64,000 nt of DNA from Prochlorococcus sp. AG-409-A10 (GCA_003216175.1 QCJG01000006.1:1-64000), one strand, 5' to 3'. Shown: positions 1-9,208, numbered from the stretch's first letter. Made by a program: numbers and translations. Notes: generated by a model from the letters alone, not told the origin.

Positions 1-282
1 ATCCATCGCTGCAAGTGGGCCACTAGCATTACCAGCTATAAGACCAGCAGAGAAAAGGTCGTCGCCTGTGAAGCTAGAATTTATGTCAATGCCATATGCA
101 TACTGCATATATAGCTCTTCTTCTGCATCAGCTGCTCCACCATCTGAAACTGAACCAGTTGTGAAAACTGCAGTACCAGAAAGAGTTGTAGTTGATGAAA
201 ATGCAGTGTCTGCGTTAGCTGCTACAGGAGCCATTAGGCCCAAAGCTGCAGGAGCTACTAATAAACGTGAAAAAAGCTTCAT
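1..282 (-). CDS. Outer-membrane porin (cyanobacterial Som/iron-uptake porin type), 5' part only
   Basis: This is the first 94 codons of a gene whose remainder lies beyond the window edge. It starts at the ATG at 282-280 and encodes a clean signal peptide: MKLF, a hydrophobic stretch, then cleavage after VAANA at about residue 24. The next residues are small and Thr/Ser-rich (TTTLSGTAVFTTG) and continue into YGIDINSSFTG and AGLIAGNASG. This pattern is typical of the abundant outer-membrane porins of Prochlorococcus and marine Synechococcus, which form passive channels for ions and small solutes. The SLH domain usual in the family could not be checked, because the visible part ends at about residue 94. 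The leader carries a candidate small-RNA target (separate entry). Porin identity is fairly sure; the exact subfamily is not. Confidence 0.8.
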   Translation of the reverse strand, partial: MKLFSRLLVAPAALGLMAPVAANADTAFSSTTTLSGTAVFTTGSVSDGGAADAEEELYMQYAYGIDINSSFTGDDLFSAGLIAGNASGPLAAMD

Positions 283-286
283 AGTG

Positions 287-295
287 TCCTCACAC
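287..295 (-). promoter_or_regulatory. Candidate Yfr1 small-RNA target overlapping the porin ribosome binding site
   Basis: Read on the minus strand, the mRNA leader contains GUGUGAGGA, ending four bases before the AUG at 282. These nine bases are perfectly complementary to UCCUCACAC, the unpaired core of the cyanobacterial small RNA Yfr1. The site includes the GAGGA Shine-Dalgarno sequence, so pairing would block ribosome entry. In Prochlorococcus MED4 two porin mRNAs are known Yfr1 targets repressed through this kind of pairing. The match is seen directly; regulation in this strain is inferred, and the Yfr1 gene itself is not in the window. Confidence 0.65.
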
Positions 296-495
296 ATTAA
301 AGAAGTTATACCTAACTTAACGTCTTAAGAAGACTGTCAAAAGTAACTTATGTTACACCTTTTGAGTTGGCCTAGCTCCGACTATTCTTTGAAAGTCATT
401 GCAGTAAAAGCCTTTCTGGGAATTTGAGCTATGCTTATTTTTAAAGGCACTTTACTGTGAGCTGAATTTGTAAATGATTGCGTTTGAGTGAAAAT

Positions 496-1824
496 ATGTC
501 ATCCATAAAAGGCTTAGATGCCAGAAGAGCTGCTTGGGAGGTTATCCAAGCAGTAGGTGGTGGAGCATTCGCAGATCTTGCGTTGGAAAGGATCTTTAAC
601 CTTTATTCATTCAAGTCGTTAGATAAAGCATTAATAACTGAACTTTCTTATGGTGCAATTCGCCAGAGATATTACTTAGATTGTTGGATTGATTTTTTAG
701 GAAAAGTACCAGCTAAAAGACAGCCACCGTTATTGAGGTGGCTATTACATCTTGGGCTTTATCAGATTTTGAAAATGAAGCGAATACCTCCAGCTGCTGC
801 AATCAATACAACTGTCGAGCTTGCGAAAACTCATCATTTGAAAAAACTTGCTCCTGTCGTTAATGGAATCTTGCGATCTGCTCTGAGAACCAAGGAGAAA
901 GGTCTTCAATTACCTAAATCAAATAATCCGATTTTAGAATTAGCAAAAAACGAGTCTCTTCCTCTTTGGTTAGCAGATGAATTGATTGCTTGGAGGGGAG
1001 TCGAAGATGCTAAGAAGATTGCTAAAGCATTCAACAGAATTAGTCCTATTGACATAAGAGTGAATAAATTGCGTGCAGATTTAAAAGAAATAAAAAAACT
1101 TTTTGATTCCTTCGGCATTCAAAATCAAATAATTCCAAACTGTCCTTACGGATTGGAAGTTAGAACTGGTGTGGGTGAACCTAGGAAATGGCCTGGTTAT
1201 GAAGAAGGTAAATGGAGCGTGCAAGATAGATCTTCGCAGCTAATTGCTCCGACATTAGGAGCTTTACCTGGAGAAAAGATCCTTGATGCTTGTGCTGCTC
1301 CAGGTGGTAAATCAACACATATTGCTGAATTAATGAATAATGAGGGCAAGGTTTGGTCAGTTGATCGATCATCTCGAAGATCTAAAAAAATATTTGCGAA
1401 CTCAGAAAGACTTGGGATTAATTGTTTGAACCTATTAGTCGCTGATTCCAATGAATTATTAGCCAAGCATCCAGAATGGCAAAGTTTTTTTGATCGTATT
1501 TTAATTGATGCTCCATGCTCAGGATTGGGTACTCTTGCTCGCCATCCTGATGCAAGGTGGAGGATGAATAAGGAAAATATCCAGCAGCTTGTTTTACTTC
1601 AAAGCCAGCTACTAAATTCGTTGGCTCCTTTATTGAAAAATGGAGGGAAGTTGGTTTATTCCACTTGTACTATTCATCCTGAAGAAAATTTTAATCAGAT
1701 AAAAAAGTTTCTTCAAGATGAATCTGAGTTTTTATTGGAATATGAAAAACAGATCTGGCCTGGAGACGAAGATAATGGAGATGGTTTTTATTTTGCTATT
1801 TTAAATAAATGCAAAAATCAATAA
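496..1824 (+). CDS. rsmB: 16S rRNA (cytosine-C5)-methyltransferase RsmB
   Basis: RsmB methylates C967 of 16S rRNA using S-adenosylmethionine. The N-terminal ~140 residues are an all-helical NusB-like RNA-binding domain. The catalytic domain has the SAM loop DACAAPGGKS near residue 264, the nucleophile motif DAPCSGLG near residue 338 and the second cysteine in YSTCTIHPEEN near residue 390, which together define the m5C methyltransferase family. Length (442 aa) is normal. I chose the ATG at 496; an in-frame TTG at 478 would add six residues. The gene ends 56 bp before the convergent chlG, with a weak 7-bp inverted repeat between them. It stands alone here and is probably constitutive. Confidence 0.93.
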   Translation: MSSIKGLDARRAAWEVIQAVGGGAFADLALERIFNLYSFKSLDKALITELSYGAIRQRYYLDCWIDFLGKVPAKRQPPLLRWLLHLGLYQILKMKRIPPAAAINTTVELAKTHHLKKLAPVVNGILRSALRTKEKGLQLPKSNNPILELAKNESLPLWLADELIAWRGVEDAKKIAKAFNRISPIDIRVNKLRADLKEIKKLFDSFGIQNQIIPNCPYGLEVRTGVGEPRKWPGYEEGKWSVQDRSSQLIAPTLGALPGEKILDACAAPGGKSTHIAELMNNEGKVWSVDRSSRRSKKIFANSERLGINCLNLLVADSNELLAKHPEWQSFFDRILIDAPCSGLGTLARHPDARWRMNKENIQQLVLLQSQLLNSLAPLLKNGGKLVYSTCTIHPEENFNQIKKFLQDESEFLLEYEKQIWPGDEDNGDGFYFAILNKCKNQ

Positions 1825-1880
1825 GGAAATGGGTATAAAACTAATTTATAAATAGTTTTGATCTTATTTAATAATTAATT

Positions 1881-2831
1881 TTATAAACTGACTAAGGAAC
1901 TATGTCCTATAGCGATTGCAGTTACAAGCATTCCTAAAATTAGAAATGGTTGTGCGCTTGCTTGATATTTAACATCAAAACTTAATGGATCACGCAATAG
2001 CCATATGTCTTGAAATGTTATTTGAGGAATTATTAGTAAAACCAGAATGACAGATGCAAAATGTTGTCCTATTGCGATTAAAACTACTACCATTGCTAGC
2101 TGAAAAAAATCTATCATTCCTGCGCTAATACGACTGGCATTTTTGATACCAAAAACAACAGGAAGTGATTCAAGTCCAAGGCTTTTATCCCCTTCCACGC
2201 TTTTGAAATCGTTAATCACAGCAATTCCTAATCCTGACAAGCTATATGCAAGAGTAAGCAGGGCAGTTGTCCACGTTAAATGTCCAAATAGAGCCTGTCC
2301 AGCCCACCAGGGAAGAGCTATGTAGCTTGCACCAAGTGCATAATTTCCAAGCCAACCATTTTGTTTAAGTTTTAAAGGTGGTGCTGAATAAATAAAACTT
2401 ACAAATGAGCCTCCCAATGCCAGAAGGAGGACTGAAGGGATGTTGTGATGTGCCCATAAATCCAATGAATAGGCAACACCAAGACCCGCTATTAATAAAA
2501 CCCATATTTGACATTTTACTTGAAAAAGTGAAATTGCCCCTGACGGTATTGGTCTATTAGGTTCATTTATTGCATCGATTTCTCTATCAAAGTAATCATT
2601 TATTGTTTGGGTGTATCCAGTTAAGAGTGGACCGCTCATAAACATGCAACTTATCGAAGCAAGAACGTTGCTTAATTCCCAGTGATAATTACCACTGGCA
2701 GCTGCTCCACATATGACTCCCCATAACAAGGGAATCCATGTGATTGGCTTCATTAATTGCAAACGAAGCTTCCAAATGTTTTTTGTTTCAGAACCTCCTT
2801 TTATTCCAAGGAGTTGTCTAGCATCACTCAC
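1881..2831 (-). CDS. chlG: Chlorophyll synthase ChlG
   Basis: ChlG esterifies (di)vinyl chlorophyllide with phytyl or geranylgeranyl diphosphate, the last step of chlorophyll synthesis, in the thylakoid membrane. It is a UbiA-superfamily prenyltransferase of 316 aa with about eight or nine membrane segments. The prenyl-diphosphate-binding motif NDYFDREIDAINEPNRP is visible at about residues 88-104, and a second Asp-rich loop is VINDFKSVEGDKS. The substrate pattern (RPIPSG) matches chlorophyll synthases better than the plastoquinone UbiA at 28904 or the haem farnesyltransferase at 20905. The start is GTG at 2831, 15 bp after the upstream PetP-like gene, so the two are probably cotranscribed. 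Confidence 0.93.
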   Translation of the reverse strand: MSDARQLLGIKGGSETKNIWKLRLQLMKPITWIPLLWGVICGAAASGNYHWELSNVLASISCMFMSGPLLTGYTQTINDYFDREIDAINEPNRPIPSGAISLFQVKCQIWVLLIAGLGVAYSLDLWAHHNIPSVLLLALGGSFVSFIYSAPPLKLKQNGWLGNYALGASYIALPWWAGQALFGHLTWTTALLTLAYSLSGLGIAVINDFKSVEGDKSLGLESLPVVFGIKNASRISAGMIDFFQLAMVVVLIAIGQHFASVILVLLIIPQITFQDIWLLRDPLSFDVKYQASAQPFLILGMLVTAIAIGHSSLVSL

Positions 2832-2846
2832 TTTTTTATCTCAGGG

Positions 2847-3068
2847 TTAAGAAACTTCATCCTCGAAGAACCAATGTTTGCTTCCATCATTCATTTTAAT
2901 TACAACACCAATGCCACCTCTACCATCAGTCATCTTGTAATCGATTACAGTGCCTCTTGGATCCTCAGATAGTTGGTTGATCAAATAAGAAGGTATGCGA
3001 TCTCTTACACGTTCAATATCTATCTTAATTTTTGAACCTATCCTTGAAAGGGAGGTTGGCTTAGCCAT
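2847..3068 (-). CDS. Small SH3-like protein, DUF2862/PetP-like (possible cytochrome b6f accessory subunit)
   Basis: A 73-residue soluble protein starting [16 protein letters not shown]. The motif series [22 protein letters not shown] and HWFFEDEV is diagnostic of the DUF2862 family. I recall that the cytochrome b6f subunit PetP of cyanobacteria, an SH3-fold protein bound on the stromal side, belongs to this family; orthology here is inferred from motif resemblance only. I chose the ATG at 3068; an upstream ATG at 3095 would add nine residues that resemble no family start and would crowd the divergent hisF. It sits 15 bp upstream of chlG on the same strand, linking it to thylakoid biogenesis. 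Confidence 0.75.
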   Translation of the reverse strand: MAKPTSLSRIGSKIKIDIERVRDRIPSYLINQLSEDPRGTVIDYKMTDGRGGIGVVIKMNDGSKHWFFEDEVS

Positions 3069-3122
3069 GGCATCAAAAAGCTTAAGTATGGGCAACCATA
3101 ACAGTTCCCCTGTTTAAAAATC

Positions 3123-3893
3123 ATGGTTGCTTTAAGATTGATCCCTTGTCTTGATGTTTCAAATGGACGAGTAGTAAAGGGAGTTAACTTTGTTGGATTG
3201 CGTGATGCAGGTGATCCGGTTGAGCTGGGATGTAGATATAGCAAGGCTGGAGCGGATGAATTGGTCTTTCTAGACATAACAGCCACTTATGAGAAAAGAT
3301 CAACTTTAGTTGATATGGTTAGACGAACATCCGAGGAGGTCACTATTCCTTTCACTGTTGGAGGTGGGATAAGTTCTATTATTGGAATAAATGAATTGTT
3401 ACGAGCAGGAGCTGACAAAGTAAGTTTGAATTCCAGTGCGGTTAAAGACCCTTCGTTGATTTCTCAAGGGGCTAATCGTTTTGGATCTCAATGTATTGTG
3501 GTTGCAATAGATGCAAAAAAGAATAAAAACATTCCTAATAAGTGGGACGTTTATGTTAGTGGTGGACGTAATAATACCGGTTTGGATGCGATTGAATGGG
3601 CAGAAAAAGTATTTGAGCTAGGAGCGGGAGAAATCTTATTAACTTCCATGGACGGTGATGGAACTCAAAATGGATATGACATAGAACTGACTAAAGCTAT
3701 TTCAGAAAAGGTTCCAATTCCTGTAATTGCTTCAGGAGGCGCTGGTTGCTTGAGACATATTAAAGAGGCTTTTACTCTTGGGAAATCTTCAGCTGCTCTT
3801 TTGGCATCCTTATTGCATGATGGACAATTAACTATCAGAGAAATAAAAGAATATCTAATTAAGGAAAATTTACCTATCAGACCAATTGAATGA
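3123..3893 (+). CDS. hisF: Imidazole glycerol phosphate synthase cyclase subunit HisF
   Basis: HisF condenses PRFAR with ammonia delivered by HisH, giving imidazole glycerol phosphate and AICAR, so it links histidine and purine synthesis. The 256-residue (beta/alpha)8 barrel shows the opening [15 protein letters not shown] with the catalytic Asp11. It also has the phosphate loop GGGISS, the second catalytic Asp in VVAIDAKK near residue 130, and the [10 protein letters not shown] and IASGGAG loops. The ATG at 3123 gives the usual N-terminus. It is divergent from the PetP-like gene and 80 bp upstream of menG. hisH is not in the window, which is normal for scattered his genes in cyanobacteria. 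Confidence 0.96.
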   Translation: MVALRLIPCLDVSNGRVVKGVNFVGLRDAGDPVELGCRYSKAGADELVFLDITATYEKRSTLVDMVRRTSEEVTIPFTVGGGISSIIGINELLRAGADKVSLNSSAVKDPSLISQGANRFGSQCIVVAIDAKKNKNIPNKWDVYVSGGRNNTGLDAIEWAEKVFELGAGEILLTSMDGDGTQNGYDIELTKAISEKVPIPVIASGGAGCLRHIKEAFTLGKSSAALLASLLHDGQLTIREIKEYLIKENLPIRPIE

Positions 3894-3973
3894 TTAATAT
3901 TTGCATTATAAAGATGTAAAATAAATTTCTCCACATTAGTTTTTTGTGTGAGTAAAGAATTTCTTAGATTTAT

Positions 3974-4672
3974 ATGAGGCCTGGTAATACTAAAGCTATA
4001 GAGGAAATGTTTAATTCAATTTCTTCAAAATATGATTTTTTAAATGATATTTTCAGCTTTGGATTACATAGGTTATGGAAAAGGAAACTGTTGGATATTC
4101 TTAATCCGACTTTTGGAGAAAAATGGATAGATCTTTGTTGTGGAACTGGAGATATGTCAATACTTTTGGCTAAATATATGAATAGTCCTGAAAATATCAC
4201 AGGGATAGATTCAGCTTCTCAAGCATTATTGGTTGCGAGAAAAAGATCTAAACAAAACTATTCTTCAATTGAATGGATAAATGGTGATGTTCTGGAGACA
4301 AATTTCACATCAAATCAATTTGACGGTCTTTTGATGGCCTATGGCTTAAGGAATCTTTCAAGTTCTTATGCAGGACTTAGAGAGGCTTTTAGGATTTTGA
4401 AACCAGGAGGAAGAGCTGGAATATTAGATTTTAGATCTTTTGAAGGAAGTTCTCTAAAAGGGCTATTCCAAAAAATTTATTTAAGTATTTATGTTGTTCC
4501 AATTGCATCACTTTTCGGTTTAGGAAAAGAATATTCATATATAAAAAAAAGCTTGGTTAACTTCCCCTCGGGTGAAAAACAAATTCATTTGGCACTGTCT
4601 GCGGGCTTTAAAAAAGCAAAATACCAAACATTAGCCATGGGACAGATGGGTATTTTATTACTTGAAGCTTAA
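3974..4672 (+). CDS. menG: Demethylphylloquinone/ubiquinone-type C-methyltransferase (MenG/UbiE family)
   Basis: A 232-residue class I SAM methyltransferase of the UbiE family. In cyanobacteria the UbiE homologue makes the last ring methylation of phylloquinone, the secondary acceptor of photosystem I. Visible signatures are the N-terminal MFNSISSKYDFLND, the SAM loop DLCCGTGDMS near residue 56, the acidic motif GIDSAS, and the family motif AYGLRNLSS followed by FRILKPGGR. Length matches the family. It follows hisF on the same strand at 80 bp and faces the convergent DUF721 gene 11 bp away. The assignment to phylloquinone rather than plastoquinone rests on established cyanobacterial pathways, not on sequence features here. 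Confidence 0.9.
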   Translation: MRPGNTKAIEEMFNSISSKYDFLNDIFSFGLHRLWKRKLLDILNPTFGEKWIDLCCGTGDMSILLAKYMNSPENITGIDSASQALLVARKRSKQNYSSIEWINGDVLETNFTSNQFDGLLMAYGLRNLSSSYAGLREAFRILKPGGRAGILDFRSFEGSSLKGLFQKIYLSIYVVPIASLFGLGKEYSYIKKSLVNFPSGEKQIHLALSAGFKKAKYQTLAMGQMGILLLEA

Positions 4673-4683
4673 ACCTAAATTGA

Positions 4684-5166
4684 TCAATCTATTCTCAATT
4701 CTTTTCTTCTACAAAAACTACATTTACCCCACAATTTAATTTCTCCCTTAGGAGAAGGAACTTTACAAAAAGGACAATTAGTAATGCCATTTTTATCAGT
4801 TCTACTTGGGTGTTTTTCCCATATTTCTTTTTCACTTTCTCTAGCGACTAAATCATTAGGATAATATTGTCTAATCCGAATCTCTTTTATTTGATATCCA
4901 TATAATTTTAAAGATTTAATCAACTCCAAACGGTTGTATTGGAGAGCTTGTCTCCACTGCGGATGACTTGCTCCAATCGTTAAAACTTTATTTTGTATGT
5001 TAAGTGGTGTGCAATTCAATGCAAGTTGCTCTCCAGCTATTTCTACCCAATCCTGAATAAGACCTCCCACATTTTCTTTCCATGAAGACTTGATTTCTTC
5101 CAAGCATGCATGTATTGATTGCTCTCTTTTCCCTTTTGTTTTCAGCCTTAAGTCTTCTGAAATCAA
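4684..5166 (-). CDS. DUF721 (DciA-like) protein with C-terminal zinc ribbon
   Basis: A 160-residue soluble protein. Residues ~20-100 match the DUF721 pattern: WKENVGGLIQDWVEIAGEQLA, then VLTIGASHPQWRQALQYNR. DciA proteins with this domain load the replicative helicase in most bacteria that lack DnaC. After it comes a four-cysteine ribbon, CPFC about 14 residues before CSFC, which probably binds zinc. The combination of a DUF721 domain and a C-terminal ribbon is the notable point. It is divergent from vipp1 with a 73-bp shared upstream region and convergent with menG. The family call is firm; a helicase-loading role is inferred, and no replication genes lie nearby. Confidence 0.8.
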   Translation of the reverse strand: MISEDLRLKTKGKREQSIHACLEEIKSSWKENVGGLIQDWVEIAGEQLALNCTPLNIQNKVLTIGASHPQWRQALQYNRLELIKSLKLYGYQIKEIRIRQYYPNDLVARESEKEIWEKHPSRTDKNGITNCPFCKVPSPKGEIKLWGKCSFCRRKELRID

Positions 5167-5239
5167 TTGTAATTAGACACTATTGATGAGTAATTGCTTA
5201 AATCTAGCTAATATTTTTTAAATTGCATAAAAGATTCTA

Positions 5240-6016
5240 ATGGGATTATTAGATAGGTTAAGCAGGTTGCTAAGGGCAAATCTAAATGCTTTTGTCAGTG
5301 ATGCAGAAGATCCAATAAAAATACTTGATCAGTCTGTAGCTGATATGCAAGAAGATTTGGTGAAGCTTCGTCAAGCGGTCGCAATGGCGATTGCAAGTCA
5401 AAAAAGATTAGAGAATCAGGCAAATCAATCAAAAGAACAAATTAAGAATTGGTTCTCTAGAGCTGAATTAGCATTGAAAAAAGGAGAGGATGATCTTGCT
5501 AGAGAAGCATTAGCTAGAAAAAAAACTTTTCAAGAAACTTTTGAATCTTTATCGAGTCAATTTCAAACACAAAATAGTCAAGTTGAAAAACTAAAGAAAA
5601 GCCTTTTGTTGTTAGAGAGAAAGATTGCTGAGGCTCGAACTAAAAAAGATATGCTTAAAGCAAGAGCTCAGGCAGCCAAAGCTCAGCAACAAATTCAAAG
5701 CGCAGTAGGTGATATAGGCAGTAAGTCTGCTATGGCCGCTTTTGAGAGAATGGAAGATAAAGTAGAAGCATTGGAAGCTTCCGGGCAAGCAGCATTAGAA
5801 TTGGCTGGAGAAGATCTAGAAAGTAAGTTCGTAGCATTAGAAGGAGGTGATGACATAGAGAAAGAATTAGAGATGTTGAGGACTCAAATGAAATCGGGAG
5901 TTGAGGCAATAGCTTTGCCTTCGTCTGAGTTAGATTCCAATGAAGTAAAGAAAGTAGAAATTCAAGAAATTGAAGTTGAATTAGAGGAGATGAAAAAGTC
6001 AATTGATAATTCTTGA
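5240..6016 (+). CDS. vipp1: Vipp1/IM30, PspA-family ESCRT-III-like membrane remodelling protein
   Basis: Vipp1 polymerises on membranes and is needed for thylakoid formation and repair. The 258-residue protein begins with the amphipathic helix MGLLDRLSRLLRANLNA and DAEDPIKILDQSV, then forms long heptad-rich helices (about residues 30-210) rich in Lys, Glu and Gln. After helix 6 there is an acidic C-terminal tail of about 40 residues, which separates Vipp1 from bacterial PspA; no pspB/pspC genes are visible. The ATG at 5240 is preceded by a very AT-rich region. It lies 25 bp upstream of birA on the same strand and may be cotranscribed with it. Confidence 0.92.
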   Translation: MGLLDRLSRLLRANLNAFVSDAEDPIKILDQSVADMQEDLVKLRQAVAMAIASQKRLENQANQSKEQIKNWFSRAELALKKGEDDLAREALARKKTFQETFESLSSQFQTQNSQVEKLKKSLLLLERKIAEARTKKDMLKARAQAAKAQQQIQSAVGDIGSKSAMAAFERMEDKVEALEASGQAALELAGEDLESKFVALEGGDDIEKELEMLRTQMKSGVEAIALPSSELDSNEVKKVEIQEIEVELEEMKKSIDNS

Positions 6017-6041
6017 TTTTTAAAATGCATTACTTTTAGAT

Positions 6042-6800
6042 ATGAATAATCAAAGACTTGATAGAGGCGTTGGGTTGATTTATAGATATCACAAATTAAA
6101 TCATTCTTCTTCCAGCTCTTGGAGATTAATATTTAGACCTATTTGTGCTAGTACGGAAATAGAGCTATCAAAGTTGATTGCAGAGAGACCAGTTAAAAAA
6201 AATCAGCTAATAGCTATATTTTCTTCTTGTCAAAGATTTGGTCAAGGTCAAGCTGGGCGAATTTGGCATGCACCAAAAGGAGGTGTTTGGGTTAGTGCCG
6301 CTATTCAGAGAGAAGGTCTGTGTGAAAATAATTCTCAGCTTTATGGGTTGGCGGTGGCATTAGCTTTGGTTGAAAGAATTGAACGGATAGGAGTTAATGT
6401 CAATATTAAATGGCCAAATGATCTATTAGTTGATGGTCAAAAATTAGCTGGAATCTTGCCCAGATTAATTTTTAGAGGAGAAAAACTTAGATTATTAAGA
6501 GTTGGAGTAGGTTTAAACGTTTTCAATAAAGTGCCTAAAGAGGGAATTTCACTTAAACAAATTGTTCGGGATAAAATAATGAATATTAATTTTTGGTCAT
6601 CAGAAGTTTTGCTTGCAATAGAAAGATCTCTAGATCTTTTAGACAATAAAAATTTTCTGTGTAGTCAGATTGAAAAAAGATTGTGGTCAAGAAAATACAT
6701 TGATAAAGAAACTGGATATCAATGGAATATCAAAGGTATAGATACAAGTGGTAGATTGATTCTTTTTAAAGAAGATAAAGAGAAAGTCTTGTCAGTTTAA
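6042..6800 (+). CDS. birA: Biotin--[acetyl-CoA-carboxylase] ligase
   Basis: A 252-residue monofunctional biotin protein ligase that attaches biotin through biotinyl-AMP to the AccB subunit of acetyl-CoA carboxylase. The ligase domain shows the substrate loop QRFGQGQAGRIWHAPKGG (a variant of GRGRxGRxW), then IKWPNDLLVDGQKLAGIL and RVGVGLNV. It lacks the N-terminal winged-helix repressor domain of E. coli BirA, so it is not expected to regulate transcription. The catalytic loop has GQGQAGR where many enzymes have GRGRRGR, a mild variation. It converges with the ABC ATPase gene 15 bp away. Confidence 0.88.
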   Translation: MNNQRLDRGVGLIYRYHKLNHSSSSSWRLIFRPICASTEIELSKLIAERPVKKNQLIAIFSSCQRFGQGQAGRIWHAPKGGVWVSAAIQREGLCENNSQLYGLAVALALVERIERIGVNVNIKWPNDLLVDGQKLAGILPRLIFRGEKLRLLRVGVGLNVFNKVPKEGISLKQIVRDKIMNINFWSSEVLLAIERSLDLLDNKNFLCSQIEKRLWSRKYIDKETGYQWNIKGIDTSGRLILFKEDKEKVLSV

Positions 6801-6815
6801 GCAAGGTTGCCTGAG

Positions 6816-7556
6816 TTAATTAGAAGTCATCTCTGTTACCTTACCATCTCTAAATCTTGCTATTTTTTTTGCTCTTTGAGCAACATTGTCTTCATGAGTA
6901 ACTAATACAATTGTTATTCCTTGACTATGAAGTTGGTCAAAAAGATTTAAAACATCTTCAGTAGTTTTGGAATCAAGAGCACCAGTTGGTTCGTCTGCTA
7001 ATAATAGAGATGGTTGATTGATGATTGCCCTTGCTATGGCGACTCGTTGTTGTTGTCCTCCAGACAATTGAGTAGGCAAATTGGTCATCCTGTTCCCAAG
7101 ACCTACGCGATTAAGAGCCTCTTCAGCACGCTTTTCTCTTTCTAAAGAGGGGACGCACGCATAAATCATTGGAAGCATGACATTCTCAAGTGCTGAAACT
7201 TCTTGAAGTAGATGAAATTGTTGAAAAACAAAACCAAGTTCTTTGTTCCTAATATCTGCTAACAAGTCATCATCAAGCTTTTCTACTGAAGTTCCATTTA
7301 ATTCGTAAGTTCCATTAGTAGGACGATCAAGGCATCCAAGTATATTCATTGCAGTACTTTTACCAGATCCACTTGCACCCATCACTGCGAGGTAATCGCC
7401 TTGGAAAACCTCAAGGTTTAGTTCGTCAAGAGCTTTAACTTTGACTGAGCCTTCCCCATAAAATTTATTTACTTTCGTTAGACGCGCTACAGATTTTTTC
7501 AATGGTTTTAATTGGTTAGCCAATTGAAGTTTTACTTGCAAGGGTAATAGCTTCAC
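6816..7556 (-). CDS. ABC transporter ATP-binding protein, MacB/LolD type
   Basis: A 246-residue ATPase with Walker A GASGSGKS near residue 60, Q-loop [18 protein letters not shown], signature [14 protein letters not shown], Walker [13 protein letters not shown] and switch histidine in VLVTHEDN. These match the MacB/LolD/SalX class, which powers lipoprotein sorting or peptide and drug efflux with FtsX-like permeases. No such permease lies beside it, so its partner is encoded elsewhere. The ATG at 7556 overlaps the 3' end of ndhB by 41 bp; a later start near [10 protein letters not shown] would avoid this but needs a TTG. Substrate unknown. Confidence 0.85.
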   Translation of the reverse strand: MKLLPLQVKLQLANQLKPLKKSVARLTKVNKFYGEGSVKVKALDELNLEVFQGDYLAVMGASGSGKSTAMNILGCLDRPTNGTYELNGTSVEKLDDDLLADIRNKELGFVFQQFHLLQEVSALENVMLPMIYACVPSLEREKRAEEALNRVGLGNRMTNLPTQLSGGQQQRVAIARAIINQPSLLLADEPTGALDSKTTEDVLNLFDQLHSQGITIVLVTHEDNVAQRAKKIARFRDGKVTEMTSN

Positions 7557-9078
7557 GTAGTAATGGAGTTCCGTTTACCGCACTATCAGCAAAGTCAAAA
7601 AGAGGATTTGAGATTATTCCACCAATAGCAGTTATGAGAACACAAAAAATCAAAGCCACTTTAAGAGATGACATCCCTGGAATCGACCATTCAATGGATG
7701 GATACGCTTTGACAACATCTGAAGCTTCTTTTGGTTCTGTTACTACCATCATTTTTATAACTGATATGTAATAGTAAATTGAAATAACAGAAGTAACTAG
7801 ACCAACACTTACTAGTAAGTATTGTCCATCTGCCCATCCAGCAAAAAATAAATATATTTTCCCGAAAAATCCCAACATTGGAGGAATGCCTCCCAAGGAA
7901 AGAAGGCATAAACTTAATCCCAATGTGATTAATGGATCTTTTTGGTATAGACCTGCATAGTCTGATATTTGGTCACTACCTGTTCTAATTGAGAAAAGGA
8001 TTATGCATGCAAAAGCACCAAGATTCATAAATAAGTAAGCTGCCATATATAAAACCATCGCGGCGAAACCATCTTCAGTTCCGCAAACCAATCCAATCAT
8101 TACAAATCCAGCTTGTCCAATTGAGCTATATGCCAGCATTCTTTTCATTGATTTTTGAGCTAGCGCTACAACATTTCCCAGAGACATACTTAAAACAGCT
8201 AAAACAGTAAATAGCAATTTCCATTGTGTGTCAAAAGCGCTAAAACATCCCACTAGTATCCTTATTGAAAGTGCGAAACCTGCTGCTTTGGATCCTACTG
8301 ATAAAAAGGCAACGACTGGTGTAGGAGAACCTTCGTAAACATCTGGTGTCCATTGATGAAATGGAACTGCTGCAATTTTGAAAGCTACTGTAGATAATAC
8401 GAAAACTAGTGCTAATGCAGATAAAGGTGTGGGAGCACTTAGCAGGGTTATTCCTATTTCTTTTAAATTTGTAGAACCACTTATTCCATAAAGTAAGGAT
8501 GCTCCATAAAGAAATACAGCGGCTGCCGCCGAACCAACTAACAGATATTTCAACGCTGCTTCTGAACTTCTTGAGTCTCTTTTTAGATATCCTGAAAGTA
8601 GGTAACTAGCAACGGAAAGTGTTTCCAATGAGACAAAAACACTTACCAAATCAGTTGAACCACATAGAAGCATTGCTCCGAGAGTGGCAGCTAATAAAAT
8701 TGCTGCAAATTCACCAATGGGACTTCCATTTTGTTCAGCATATCTCCAACTGATTAGCAGAGAAATAAGAGTTGATAGAGCTATAACCCCTCTAAAAGCA
8801 ATGGCAAGATTGTCTGCGATAAATGCACCTAAGAAAGATTCTTGAATTTCTCCATTCCATTGCATTATTAGCAAAATCAAAGCACTACCAAGACCTGCAT
8901 AGCAAATGGGAGGGGACCATCGGGCTGATATCTTTTCGCCAGCCAAGTCAACCAAAAGCGTCCCTAGCATTGCCATTAGAACAGCAGCCTCTGGAAGCAC
9001 AGCTTTGGCGTTTAAAGAGAGATTTAAAAGCTCCACAGGTTCATTTATGAATATTTGAAAAGACAAGAGTTCTCCCAT
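7516..9078 (-). CDS. ndhB: NAD(P)H-quinone oxidoreductase subunit 2 (NdhB)
   Basis: NdhB is a proton-pumping antiporter-like subunit of the thylakoid NDH-1 complex, used in respiration and cyclic electron flow around photosystem I. The 520-residue protein has about 14 membrane segments and the family core: [35 protein letters not shown], the lysine-containing [17 protein letters not shown] and [14 protein letters not shown]. The N-terminus [21 protein letters not shown] is the usual cyanobacterial form. It starts with ATG at 9078 and is divergent from topA across 130 bp. Its last 41 bp overlap the start of the downstream ATPase gene. Confidence 0.95.
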   Translation of the reverse strand: MGELLSFQIFINEPVELLNLSLNAKAVLPEAAVLMAMLGTLLVDLAGEKISARWSPPICYAGLGSALILLIMQWNGEIQESFLGAFIADNLAIAFRGVIALSTLISLLISWRYAEQNGSPIGEFAAILLAATLGAMLLCGSTDLVSVFVSLETLSVASYLLSGYLKRDSRSSEAALKYLLVGSAAAAVFLYGASLLYGISGSTNLKEIGITLLSAPTPLSALALVFVLSTVAFKIAAVPFHQWTPDVYEGSPTPVVAFLSVGSKAAGFALSIRILVGCFSAFDTQWKLLFTVLAVLSMSLGNVVALAQKSMKRMLAYSSIGQAGFVMIGLVCGTEDGFAAMVLYMAAYLFMNLGAFACIILFSIRTGSDQISDYAGLYQKDPLITLGLSLCLLSLGGIPPMLGFFGKIYLFFAGWADGQYLLVSVGLVTSVISIYYYISVIKMMVVTEPKEASDVVKAYPSIEWSIPGMSSLKVALIFCVLITAIGGIISNPLFDFADSAVNGTPLLREAITLASKTSIG

Positions 9079-9208
9079 TTATGTATTGTTTTTAAGCTGT
9101 GTCTGACTTTATAACTCTAGCGAAGTTATGAAATATGCCTTTTTTATCATTTTGGGCTATGCATTTTACTCTTTAGTACGTTAGATAAGAAGGAGGAAAA
9201 TTGAGCTG

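Noticed and set aside
68..328. 86-residue plus-strand ORF at the window start
   Set aside because: It is the antisense shadow of the porin gene; the minus strand gives a clear signal peptide and porin sequence.
1837..1859. 7-bp inverted repeat (AAAACTA/TAGTTTT) between rsmB and chlG
   Set aside because: AT-rich and short; the T run after it is broken, so a terminator call is too weak.
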